Shown piece by piece: positions 10,336 through 18,656 of a stretch of 64,000 nucleotides of DNA. The position numbers and the translations under genes are program-made. The stretch lies in NCBI GenBank assembly GCA_946186375.1, contig CAMHMZ010000003.1, positions 86,905 to 150,904 on the forward strand, written 5' to 3'. Below the pieces are notes generated by a model. The model saw only the letters and a list, made by a program, of their open reading frames with translations. It was not told the DNA's origin and searched no databases. Source of the stretch: an uncultured Clostridia bacterium. Lineage in GTDB: Bacteria; Bacillota; Clostridia; Oscillospirales; Oscillospiraceae. Position 1 is the first letter of the stretch. Each line of letters opens with the position of its first letter.

Positions 10336-10736
10336 CGTCTCTCCCCCCTGCAGTCGCCGCAGACGCCGTAGAGCACGGTCTCGGCCCTGTCGAGCGCGAA
10401 GCCCCCGGCCTCCTCCGCCACGGCGTTGACGAGGCGGTTGGCGTCCGTGCGGCGCAGATGGAAGGTGCGCCCGCAGCGCGTGCACGACAGGTGCAGGCAG
10501 CCCCGGCAGAGTTCGGCGCCGCTGTAGCGGTAGCGCAGCTCCTTCCCGGCGCCCGATGCGCTGCGGTGCAGCCGCCCCTCCTCCTCGAGCGCGCTGAGAT
10601 TGCGGTAGACGGCGCTCACGCTGATCTCCTGCGCCGAGAGCGCCTGCGCGATCTGCGCGGCCGACAGGCTCTCGTCCGCGTGCGCTTCCAGATAATCGAG
10701 CAGCGCGCGGCGCTGTCGCGTCATATATTTTGACAT
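10332..10736 (-). CDS. Fur-family regulator (Zur/PerR-like)
   Basis: MTRQRRALLDYL..., SVSAVYRNLSALEEEGR, CHL..CxxC/CGxC zinc ligands; RBS GGAGGC before ATG at 10736. Confidence 0.85.
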   Translation of the reverse strand: MSKYMTRQRRALLDYLEAHADESLSAAQIAQALSAQEISVSAVYRNLSALEEEGRLHRSASGAGKELRYRYSGAELCRGCLHLSCTRCGRTFHLRRTDANRLVNAVAEEAGGFALDRAETVLYGVCGDCRGERR

Positions 10737-10749
10737 GGCTGTCGCCTCC

Positions 10750-10772
10750 AATTTGCGAAACAATCGCAAATT
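10750..10772. promoter_or_regulatory. Candidate Fur/Zur-type operator
   Basis: Perfect 9-5-9 inverted repeat AATTTGCGA-AACAA-TCGCAAATT just upstream of the fur-like gene RBS. Confidence 0.6.
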
Positions 10773-10809
10773 AAAATACTCCAGGCGCGCAGCTTTGTCA
10801 AGAGGTGAT

Positions 10810-11260
10810 ATTCAGTTTTCAGAAGTCAGTTTTCAGATAAGCGGGGGGAAAAGTTTTTAGTTTTAAGTTTTTAGTTTTTAGGAGAGCGCGATAAATTTAG
10901 AGTTTGAAAACAATGAGGAATGAGGAGTTAGGAGCGAGGAATGAAGGGAAACGAAGGATAGAGCGAGGAAATTGGCGTCTGCGCCGTAGGGGGCGATGCC
11001 CTCATCGCCCCGCGCGGTATGGATGAAAAGTTGAATAAAGCCCCGGCGAATACGTACCATTCTGCGAATTCGCCGGGGTTTTTCGTATAATCTTTGGCTT
11101 TTCCTGCCGGGCCGTCGAGGGCGCCGGCCCCTACAAAAGGACGCCCGTACCCCGTAGGGACGAGCATTGCTCGTCCGCCGAGCCTGCATCGTGTCTGCGG
11201 GCGATTCGTGCTCGTCCCTGCGGGGAAAACAAACATATCGCGGCGGGGATCCCGCCGCGG
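10810..11260. repeat. Modular intergenic repeat cluster R2 (composite)
   Basis: TTTTCAG/TTTTTAG units, GGAATGAGGAG units, GTAGGGGGCGATGCCCTCATCGCCCC, CCCCGGCGAAT...ATTCGCCGGGG, GGGACGAGCATTGCTCGTCC. Confidence 0.75.
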
Positions 11261-11277
11261 TTTTGATCCTTACAGGC

Positions 11278-11886
11278 TTATCGCGCCCGGTCAAGCAGGG
11301 CTGTCAGCTCGCCCCAGAGCTCTACGAGGCGAAAGCGCAGCTCGTAGCCCTCCTCCTCGCTGATGAGGGCCAGATCCTCCCCGCGCATGACGCTTTTGAC
11401 CTCCTCGCCCTGCGCGGCCGACAGGCACAGCGGCGGGAACACCACGCACCACCAGTTATGCCCCGCGCCCTCGCCCAGCACCACGCGCAGCGACTCATAG
11501 CGCCCCGCGGGCAGGGCGAAGCCCTCGTAGCGCCGCAGGGGGTAGCGCTCCTCCCCCAGCGTGACGCTGACGGCGCGCCCCTCGGCGGCGCTCTCCGCCG
11601 CCGCCCGGATCTGCGGCAGCCGCGCCGCGATGCGCTCGCGCGCCTCAGAAGCGTCCGCCGCCCCCTCGAGCTCCGGCGCGAGATAGCCCAGCACGGCGTC
11701 GCGCACGCGCAGCTTCAGCGTCTGTTCCTCTTCTTCGTCCGACACGGCCAGCACGTGCAGCCGCACCACCTGCCCGCTCAGCGCCTCCTGTCTCCCCTGC
11801 GCCCAGCAGCCCAGGCACAGCGCCGCGCTCAGCGCCAGCAGCGCCGCCAGCTCCCAGGCCCGCAGATGCTTCTCATAATAGCGCAT
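11278..11886 (-). CDS. spoIIR: Stage II sporulation protein R
   Basis: VVRLHVLAVSDEEEEQTLKLRVRDAVLGYL, GAGHNWWCVVFPPLC. Confidence 0.93.
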   Translation of the reverse strand: MRYYEKHLRAWELAALLALSAALCLGCWAQGRQEALSGQVVRLHVLAVSDEEEEQTLKLRVRDAVLGYLAPELEGAADASEARERIAARLPQIRAAAESAAEGRAVSVTLGEERYPLRRYEGFALPAGRYESLRVVLGEGAGHNWWCVVFPPLCLSAAQGEEVKSVMRGEDLALISEEEGYELRFRLVELWGELTALLDRAR

Positions 11887-11943
11887 GAAAAAACCGCCTC
11901 CCATGTTCGATGAACATAGTATCGGCGGTTTTTACCTGATTTA

Positions 11944-12104
11944 ATACTATTATCTGATAAGAAGTAGACAAAGATTTGCGAGATGGATTTGTGTCAGGCG
12001 AGGCATCGTCCGCAGGGAATACTTTGTGTATTGCCAAGGACGATAACGAAGTATGGCGCAAATCCAGCCGCAAAGATTGTCTGCTTTCTATCAGATAATA
12101 GTAT
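11944..12104. repeat. Element A: 161-bp long-hairpin intergenic element
   Basis: Ends ATACTATTATCTGATA/TATCAGATAATAGTAT (perfect); internal palindromic arms; centre GCAGGGAATACTTTGTGTATTGCCAAG. Confidence 0.85.
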
Positions 12105-12108
12105 AAAC

Positions 12109-12900
12109 TCAGCCGTAGGAGTGCAGGCCCGGCAGGAGCGTATTGACCCCGGCGAAGGTGAAGAACACGACCGGCACCGCGATGATGAGGTACCAGGCCA
12201 TCTTCACGCCCTGCTTTTTCGCGCGCAGGCGCAGGTGCAGATACACGGCGTAGATGATCCAGGTGATGAGCGCCCAGACCTCCTTCGGATCCCAGGTCCA
12301 GAAGGCCGACCAGGCCTGCTCGGCCCAGATGGCGCCGGAGAGGATGACGACCGTCAGAAACAGAAAGCCGAAGGCCACGAGGCGATAGCTCAGAAAGTCC
12401 ATCTGCTGCAAGCGCGCGTCCCCGGCGTCGGCGCCCTTTTTGACCGCGAGCACATAGCGCAGCCCCACGCAGCCGGCGAGCACGAAGGCCGCGTACGACA
12501 GCACCGCCGAGCCGATATGGATGCCGAACCAGCCGCTGCGCAGCGCGGGCATGAGGTCGTGGATCTCCATGGGCTGCAGCGCGGCATAGGTCAGCACGAG
12601 CAGCGCCATGGGCATGGCCGCGACGCTGAGCCAATCGGTCTTCATGCGGCCGCGCAGCACCGCGAGCATGAGCGCGATGCCCCAGGCGAAGGCGTTGGCA
12701 AACTCGAACTGGTTCGACAGCGGCAGCCGCCCGGCGGCGACGCCGCGCACGATGATAAACACCGTGTGCACGGCCAGCGCCCCCAGAAACACAAACCGCG
12801 CCGCCTTGAGAAGCTTTTCTTTTTTAAAGGCCGTACCGGCAAACTGCAGGATCACCGCCGCGGCGTAGATCAGAAACGCGGCAAAAAACAGGATCTTCAT
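12109..12900 (-). CDS. Cytochrome c biogenesis protein ResC/CcsA
   Basis: Multi-TM with WAEQAWSAFWTWDPKEVWALITWIIYAVYLHLRL motif. Confidence 0.92.
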   Translation of the reverse strand: MKILFFAAFLIYAAAVILQFAGTAFKKEKLLKAARFVFLGALAVHTVFIIVRGVAAGRLPLSNQFEFANAFAWGIALMLAVLRGRMKTDWLSVAAMPMALLVLTYAALQPMEIHDLMPALRSGWFGIHIGSAVLSYAAFVLAGCVGLRYVLAVKKGADAGDARLQQMDFLSYRLVAFGFLFLTVVILSGAIWAEQAWSAFWTWDPKEVWALITWIIYAVYLHLRLRAKKQGVKMAWYLIIAVPVVFFTFAGVNTLLPGLHSYG

Positions 12901-14132
12901 GTTTCTTTCTCCCTTTCAAAAAGCGCCCGGAGCTCCAGGCGCGTGCCCTCCGGCTTCGGCCCGCCGACGGCGTAGCCCTCCCCGTCCACCTTGACCACCA
13001 CGGGCGGCAGGAAGAAGGTGATGAAGAGACCCGCGATCATCAGCACGAAGGAGGCAAAGAGCAGCGTCGTCACCGCGCCCGGCGTCACCTTGATGCGCAA
13101 TCCGGGGTATCTCGCCGGGTCGTTGAAGCGGAAGCTCAGCCCGCCGACCTCGACGACCGTGCCGGGGAAGGCCACCTCCTGGCTGCTCACCCCCTCCTCG
13201 CTGCGCTGCAGGAGGTACACGGGGTTCGGATAGTCGCCGGTGGCCGAGCCCGTCGGCGTCAGCACGCCCTCGGGCGTATAGTAGAAGTCGGGATAGACAG
13301 CCAGCACCCACAGCCCGTTATAGTTGTCGAGCGAGAGGAAGGCCGGGTCGGGCAGGAGAAAATCGTCGCTGCCGCCGGTGGCGACGTTCGTCACGGTGAC
13401 GGAGCCGGCCGTGCCGTAGGTCTGCTGATAGACCTTGTAGTTTCCAAAGGACAGCGGATGGTTGACGCTGATGACGCCGGTGCGGCTGCGCCCGTCGGGC
13501 AGCGTGATGGTGAGGTCGCTCGCGTAGTCGAGCTTGCCCTCGGCGTTCTGCGTGCGGAAGGCGCGCACGGCGAAGTTCGCCCCGTCGGGCAGCGTGACGC
13601 TCTCGCCGGGCATGCAGTCGAGATCCGTTACCTGCGGCAGATAGAGCCCCGCTGCGCCGAAAAGGACGGTCAGCAGGATGGCCAGGTGCGTGATGAAGCT
13701 GCCGCAGCGGCCGATAAGGCGCCGGGTGTAGACGCGCGCGCCGCCCGTCTCGGTTTTGCGGCAGCGCCGGGAGGCGAGAAAGCCCTCGAGCTTGGCAAGC
13801 TCCTCCGGCGTGAGCGCGGCCTCGTTCGGCAGCCGCGCCGCGCTTTCGTGGAGCGTCCGTCCGCCTTTGACGACCGACACGATGCGCACGAGCGAGCAGA
13901 GCGTGAGGTTGAGGCACAAGAGCGCAGTCAAAAGCACGAAATACCAGCTTTTGAAAAGTTCGTTGAGCTGCAGCACCAGCAGCACCGGGTGCGTCGTCGG
14001 GTAATTCTCCGCGTAAAAGGCGATCTCCCGCCCCTGCGGGATCAGCGAGCCGAGCACCGAGCAGACGCCGATCAGCGCCAGCAGCAGGATGCCGAAGCGC
14101 ATGGAGCGCAGCGTTTTCCAGATCTTTTTCAT
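12897..14132 (-). CDS. Cytochrome c biogenesis protein ResB
   Basis: N-terminal MRFGILLLALIGVCSVLGSLIPQG...; overlaps resC by 4 nt. Confidence 0.9.
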   Translation of the reverse strand: MKKIWKTLRSMRFGILLLALIGVCSVLGSLIPQGREIAFYAENYPTTHPVLLVLQLNELFKSWYFVLLTALLCLNLTLCSLVRIVSVVKGGRTLHESAARLPNEAALTPEELAKLEGFLASRRCRKTETGGARVYTRRLIGRCGSFITHLAILLTVLFGAAGLYLPQVTDLDCMPGESVTLPDGANFAVRAFRTQNAEGKLDYASDLTITLPDGRSRTGVISVNHPLSFGNYKVYQQTYGTAGSVTVTNVATGGSDDFLLPDPAFLSLDNYNGLWVLAVYPDFYYTPEGVLTPTGSATGDYPNPVYLLQRSEEGVSSQEVAFPGTVVEVGGLSFRFNDPARYPGLRIKVTPGAVTTLLFASFVLMIAGLFITFFLPPVVVKVDGEGYAVGGPKPEGTRLELRALFEREKET

Positions 14133-14157
14133 GATCGCTCCTTCAAAATGCTATGCA

Positions 14158-14186
14158 AAAACGCCCGCCCTCTCGGGCGGGCGTCG
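14158..14186 (-). terminator. Rho-independent terminator
   Basis: ACGCCCGCCCgagaGGGCGGGCGTTTTT on reverse strand. Confidence 0.8.
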
Positions 14187-14202
14187 GCCTTGAAGCTTGT
14201 TT

Positions 14203-15798
14203 TCAGGCGGCCTTGAACAGGCCCAGCGCCTCGTTGCACAGCGCCTCGGCCTTGTCCAGGCACTCGTGCGTCAGCGTCGGGTTGTGGGCGCCCTCGGCGT
14301 TCTCGACGAAGACAAAGTCCCAGTAGAACTGCGCGTCGCGCGCCAGAGCGCGGATCGCGTCGAGCTCGGCCTCGCTGTATTCGCCGCTCTCCACCGCGGC
14401 GGCCAGGCGCTCGGTGAGGAACTGCAGCTCATAGCCGATGGCGTAGGTGCGGCGCTCCACGGCCTCCTGCGAGGCGCGGACCTCCGCGACGAGGTCGACG
14501 TGGCACTTGGAGCACTCGTTCTCAATGAGCTCGGGGTTGTCCAGGGGGCTGATGAGGTAGTGGCTGGAGAAGGTCCTGCCGCTCTCGGACACGGTCTTGC
14601 CCATGTGGCAGTCGGCGCAGGTGTAAGCGTTGCGGTGCTGGCTGCCCTCGCCGAGGAAGGTCTCGAGCTCGGGGTGCTGCACCTTGATCTGCTTGACGCC
14701 GGTGCGGGGGTTGACGTAGTCATAGAAGGGCTCGCCCGTGGAGAAGTTCGAGCCGTCATTGTAGTAGGCCAGGATGGCGTCCGGGCTCATGCTGCTCAGG
14801 CTGTTGTGCGGCAGCGTGGTGGCGCCGGTGTCGGTGGCGAAGAAGTATTCGTTGTGGCACTGGCCGCAGGAGAGGGTAGCCGCGTCGATGCCCTCAAAGT
14901 CCTCGCCCACGCCGTCGGTCAGGAAGGTCTGGGTGACGACGAGGGTGCCGGGGGTGTTGGCGTGGCAGGTGTAGCAGCTGATGGGCTCGATGACCTTGTC
15001 GCGCACGTCCATGAAGGGCAGCGAGTAGATGCCGACGCCCTCCTCGTTGACGAGGTTCGTGAACTGCGGGGTCTTGCAGGTCCAGCAGCTGGCCTTGGAC
15101 TTTTCGCCGATGCGCTTGGTCTCCAGGATGTCGTCCATGGCGAACATGTGGCCGCGGGCGCTCTTATAGTCCTTGGAGAAGCCGTAGGGCTCATAGAGGG
15201 TCTTGAGCATGGGGTAGTCCACGAGATAATCGGTGGCTTCGCTGTTTTCGCTGTTCTGCGCCCAGGTGGCGTACTCGTCCGGGTACTGCTCGGACCAGTC
15301 GGTCGCCAGCTGCACGACGGCGCCGGAATGCGTCTCGACCTTCTGGGCGACGGTCTCCACCTTGACGAGGGAGCCGCCGAAGATCGCGGGCTTGATGCCG
15401 CCGCTTTCCAGGGCGCTGATGATGGCCGTCTTGATGGCCTCGGAGCTGATGGTCGCACCGCTGACCGCGTCCACCTTCAGGCTCTGCGCCTGGAAGATGC
15501 TCGCGGGCAGGCGCTTGACGGCCTCGGAGCCGATGCCCTGGGTCTCCTGCTGGTCGATGACCTTGATCTGGTAGAGCATGTTTTCGTCCGCCACGACGCG
15601 CACGGTCACGTCGCCGTTGCGGCCGGGAGCGGTGCCCTCCAGCGTCAGCGCGGTCGAGGGGATCTCCTTGTCCTTCACGCCGGCCGAGGCCGGGAGCTTG
15701 CTGACGATGATGCTGATCACGGCGATCAGAACCAGCAAAACGCCGCAGCCGATGCCGATCGTGTCAAGGAGCTTCTGTTTTTTCTTCTTGTCGGTCAT
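14203..15798 (-). CDS. nrfA: FMN-binding domain fused to pentaheme ammonia-forming nitrite reductase (NrfA, cytochrome c552)
   Basis: N-terminal TM; SGATISSEAIKTAI FMN-bind motif; CWTCK, CYTCH, CGQCH, CADCH, CSKCH heme motifs; RBS GGAGGC. Confidence 0.92.
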   Translation of the reverse strand: MTDKKKKQKLLDTIGIGCGVLLVLIAVISIIVSKLPASAGVKDKEIPSTALTLEGTAPGRNGDVTVRVVADENMLYQIKVIDQQETQGIGSEAVKRLPASIFQAQSLKVDAVSGATISSEAIKTAIISALESGGIKPAIFGGSLVKVETVAQKVETHSGAVVQLATDWSEQYPDEYATWAQNSENSEATDYLVDYPMLKTLYEPYGFSKDYKSARGHMFAMDDILETKRIGEKSKASCWTCKTPQFTNLVNEEGVGIYSLPFMDVRDKVIEPISCYTCHANTPGTLVVTQTFLTDGVGEDFEGIDAATLSCGQCHNEYFFATDTGATTLPHNSLSSMSPDAILAYYNDGSNFSTGEPFYDYVNPRTGVKQIKVQHPELETFLGEGSQHRNAYTCADCHMGKTVSESGRTFSSHYLISPLDNPELIENECSKCHVDLVAEVRASQEAVERRTYAIGYELQFLTERLAAAVESGEYSEAELDAIRALARDAQFYWDFVFVENAEGAHNPTLTHECLDKAEALCNEALGLFKAA

Positions 15799-15886
15799 GT
15801 CCGCCTCCAAGATCTGGTCGTATTTGGACGATCCTACAGAATATATCATATCGGATTTCCTGCAAAAAAGCAAGAGCCTTGTTCGG

Positions 15887-15962
15887 TTTTCAGCTTTTAA
15901 AAGAGAAACGGGAATTAATCGCTCTCCTGAAAACTGAAAACTGACTTCTGAAAACTGAAAAA
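15887..15962. repeat. Modular intergenic repeat cluster R3
   Basis: TCCTGAAAACTGAAAACTGACTTCTGAAAACTGAAAA. Confidence 0.75.
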
Positions 15963-15995
15963 AGCGCCCCCGGGCAACCGCCCGGGGACGCTTTT
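15961..15995 (-). terminator. Rho-independent terminator
   Basis: AAAAGCGtCCCCGGGCGgttGCCCGGGGGCGCTTTTTT on reverse strand. Confidence 0.8.
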
Positions 15996-16013
15996 GTGAA
16001 CTGTATGGATCAC

Positions 16014-18488
16014 CTACTTGACAGCCAGCATAGCGGGCTGACTGTAGACCGTGCCGCTGCTGTCCGAGATCGCGCAGCGATACTCGTAGCCGCTGCGCTT
16101 GGCCGTGGCCTTCACCTTCAGCGTGGCGCTCTGGTAGCCCTCGGTTTTGCTGCTGCAGTTTTTCCAGCTGCCGCTCGACGAGGTACGGTACTGCCACTGA
16201 TAGCTCAGGCCCGTACCGGTCGCCTTGACCGTGAAGCTCACCTTCTCGCCCAGCTTGGCGGAGACGTTTTTCGGCTGCGCCGTAATCTCCAGCTTTGCCT
16301 TCGATACGCTCAGCGTGGCGGCCCTGGTCGTGACCGCGCCTCCCTCGCCGGAGACCACGCAGCGGTACTGATAGCCGTTCTTCTTTGCCGTTACAGACAC
16401 CTTCAGCGTCGCGGTCCTGTTGCCTGCCGCGGGCGAATTCTTCCACGTGCCGCCGTCAGAAGTGCGATACTGCCACTGATAGCTCAGTTCCTCGCCCTTT
16501 GCCGTCACGGTGAAGATCGCCTTGCTGCCGGCCTTGGCGGTGACGCTCTTCGGCTGTGTCTCGATCACGGGCTTGAGCAGGACCGTCAGCGTGACCGCCT
16601 TGCTGTAGACCTTGCCAACGTCGTTTTTGACGATGCAGCGATACTGATAGCCGTCACGCTTGGCCGCCGCGGTCACCTGCAGCGTCGCGGTCTTGCAGCC
16701 CTCCGCAGAGGACTTTTTCCAGGACGCGTCGGCGGATTTCCGGTACTGCCACTGGTAGCTCAGGCCCTCGCCTTCCGCTGCGACCGTAAAGCTGACCGTC
16801 TTGTCTTCCGCCGCCTTGGCGCTCGCCGGCTGGGTCTTGATCACGGGCTTGAAGGCCGACAAGGTCAGTGTCGCCGGCTCAGAGGCAACGCTCCCGGCGC
16901 TGTTCTTGACCACGCAGCGGTACTGATAGCCGTTGCGCTTGACGGTGGCCGGCACCGTCAGCGTTGCGGTCTTGTTGCCCGCCGCGGGCGAAGCTTTCCA
17001 CTTGCCTGTTGAAGAGGTCCGATACTGCCACTGATAGCTCAGCTCCTCGCCCTCGGCCGAGACCTTGAAGCTCAGTTTCTCCCCTTCCTTGGCAGAGGCG
17101 CTCTCGGGCTGCTCTTTGATCACAGGCGCGGTCATCTCTTCCCAAACGGCGTAGAGCGTGACCGTCGCGTTGCCGTTGACAAGCTCCGGGCAGAGGGTCT
17201 CGGGCTTCAGACTCTCGTCCGCCGGGTCATAGACCTTCGCGTCGCTCTTCGTGCTCAGCGCCCAGCCCGCGAAGGTATAGCCGCTGCGGCTCAGACCGAG
17301 AGCGGAAGCGTCGAACAGAACGTCCTTATTGGCCGAGCCGTAGCCCCAGCTCGACTGCAGCTCCGCCGCGTCCTTCAGGATCTTGCCGGAGGGATCCGAG
17401 CTGTACGGAGCCTTGGAAGCGGTGCCGCCGTTGGCGTTGTACTTCACCGTCAGCGTGTAGGCCTCCCAGACGGCATAGAGCGTGACGCTCCTGTTATCGC
17501 TGTACAGCCCGCCCGGCTGATACTGCGCGGTCGCGGCGTTGTTTGTCGTGGCCCAGCCCTTGAAAACGCAGCCGGTGCGCGTCGGACGCACGTTCTGCAG
17601 TACGACGCTCGCGCCGCTCAGCTTATACTGGGCCGCTGGCGCGCCGGTGCCGCCGTTGGCGTCGTAAGAGATCTTGTAGCCCTTGGTAAAGCTGGTGGAT
17701 TTGCTGGCCGTGCTGCCGTTGACGTCGGTAGCCTCGACCGAGTAAATAAAGCTTCCCGCAGCAAGCTTGTCAAAGATAAAGGCGTCGTTCAGGCCGTCTG
17801 TATGGATGTTATAGGTCTTGCTGCTCCAGTTTCTGGCATACAGGAAGCCGGTCTGTACTTCGCCCGTATCGGCGTTCTTCACCGTGGCCTCGATCTTGGC
17901 GAGGTTGACGGTGGAGCTGATCGTGCCGTACAGCCCGAAGATCGTCATCGTCGGGTAATCCCCGCTCGGCCCTCTGAAATCCGCGCCGAAGCTGACGGTG
18001 GAGACCTTCTGCTGATCCCAGATGGCATAGAAGGTGTAGGTGCTGTCGCCGTTATAGCCGTAGGTCCAGGACGCGTCAAAGGTCCGCACCGCCTTGTCGG
18101 GATAGACAGCCTTCTCAAGATTATCGTTGCTGATCTGGGTCTCGCTCAGCCAGCCCTTTCCGATGACGAACCATTTCCCGTCGCCGTTGCGCCTGGCATT
18201 CCAGCCCTGGAACGTGGCGCTGCCATTGGTAAAGCTGTTGGCCGGGAGGGTAAACTGCTTCCCGTAGGCGACAGAGACGGCGTTCATGGTCCCGCTGCCG
18301 CCGTTGGCGTTAAAGTAGAAGGTGTAGCTGGACGCCGAAGGGATGCTGGGCCTGGCCGCCTCCGCAAATGCCGCGGAGGGCAGCAGGGACAGGCACAGCA
18401 GAAGCACCAGCGTCAGGGTCAAAGCGCGCTTCATCCCTGCGCCAACAGGGCTTTTTTCTGTTCTTTGCGATTGAAGAGTAGCCTTCAT
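16014..18488 (-). CDS. Secreted protein with InlB/Listeria-Bacteroides-type repeats and four tandem Ig-like repeats
   Basis: Signal peptide; YNANGGT...FKGWAT...LYAVWE repeats; four ~85-aa units with LSYQWQYRTS...GYQYRCVVK. Confidence 0.85.
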   Translation of the reverse strand: MKATLQSQRTEKSPVGAGMKRALTLTLVLLLCLSLLPSAAFAEAARPSIPSASSYTFYFNANGGSGTMNAVSVAYGKQFTLPANSFTNGSATFQGWNARRNGDGKWFVIGKGWLSETQISNDNLEKAVYPDKAVRTFDASWTYGYNGDSTYTFYAIWDQQKVSTVSFGADFRGPSGDYPTMTIFGLYGTISSTVNLAKIEATVKNADTGEVQTGFLYARNWSSKTYNIHTDGLNDAFIFDKLAAGSFIYSVEATDVNGSTASKSTSFTKGYKISYDANGGTGAPAAQYKLSGASVVLQNVRPTRTGCVFKGWATTNNAATAQYQPGGLYSDNRSVTLYAVWEAYTLTVKYNANGGTASKAPYSSDPSGKILKDAAELQSSWGYGSANKDVLFDASALGLSRSGYTFAGWALSTKSDAKVYDPADESLKPETLCPELVNGNATVTLYAVWEEMTAPVIKEQPESASAKEGEKLSFKVSAEGEELSYQWQYRTSSTGKWKASPAAGNKTATLTVPATVKRNGYQYRCVVKNSAGSVASEPATLTLSAFKPVIKTQPASAKAAEDKTVSFTVAAEGEGLSYQWQYRKSADASWKKSSAEGCKTATLQVTAAAKRDGYQYRCIVKNDVGKVYSKAVTLTVLLKPVIETQPKSVTAKAGSKAIFTVTAKGEELSYQWQYRTSDGGTWKNSPAAGNRTATLKVSVTAKKNGYQYRCVVSGEGGAVTTRAATLSVSKAKLEITAQPKNVSAKLGEKVSFTVKATGTGLSYQWQYRTSSSGSWKNCSSKTEGYQSATLKVKATAKRSGYEYRCAISDSSGTVYSQPAMLAVK

Positions 18489-18600
18489 ATGATCGCCCCC
18501 TTTATATCTGATTTATTATATATTGCCGTCGAGGGGAAAGTCAAGGGCAGAATGGTATTTCGTGGGAGTTCTTGGGGTTTTGGAACATTTTTTATGACAT

Positions 18601-18635
18601 GGAAAAAGCGTCCCCGGACAAACGTCCGGGGACGA
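18601..18635 (-). terminator. Rho-independent terminator
   Basis: GTCCCCGGACgtttGTCCGGGGACGCTTTTTC on reverse strand. Confidence 0.8.
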
Positions 18636-18656
18636 GGAGCGATCCGTGGATCGTGT

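Noticed and set aside
11904-11922. LexA-like palindrome ATGTTCGATGAACAT upstream of spoIIR
   Set aside because: Short imperfect palindrome with no SOS gene downstream; chance occurrence cannot be excluded.
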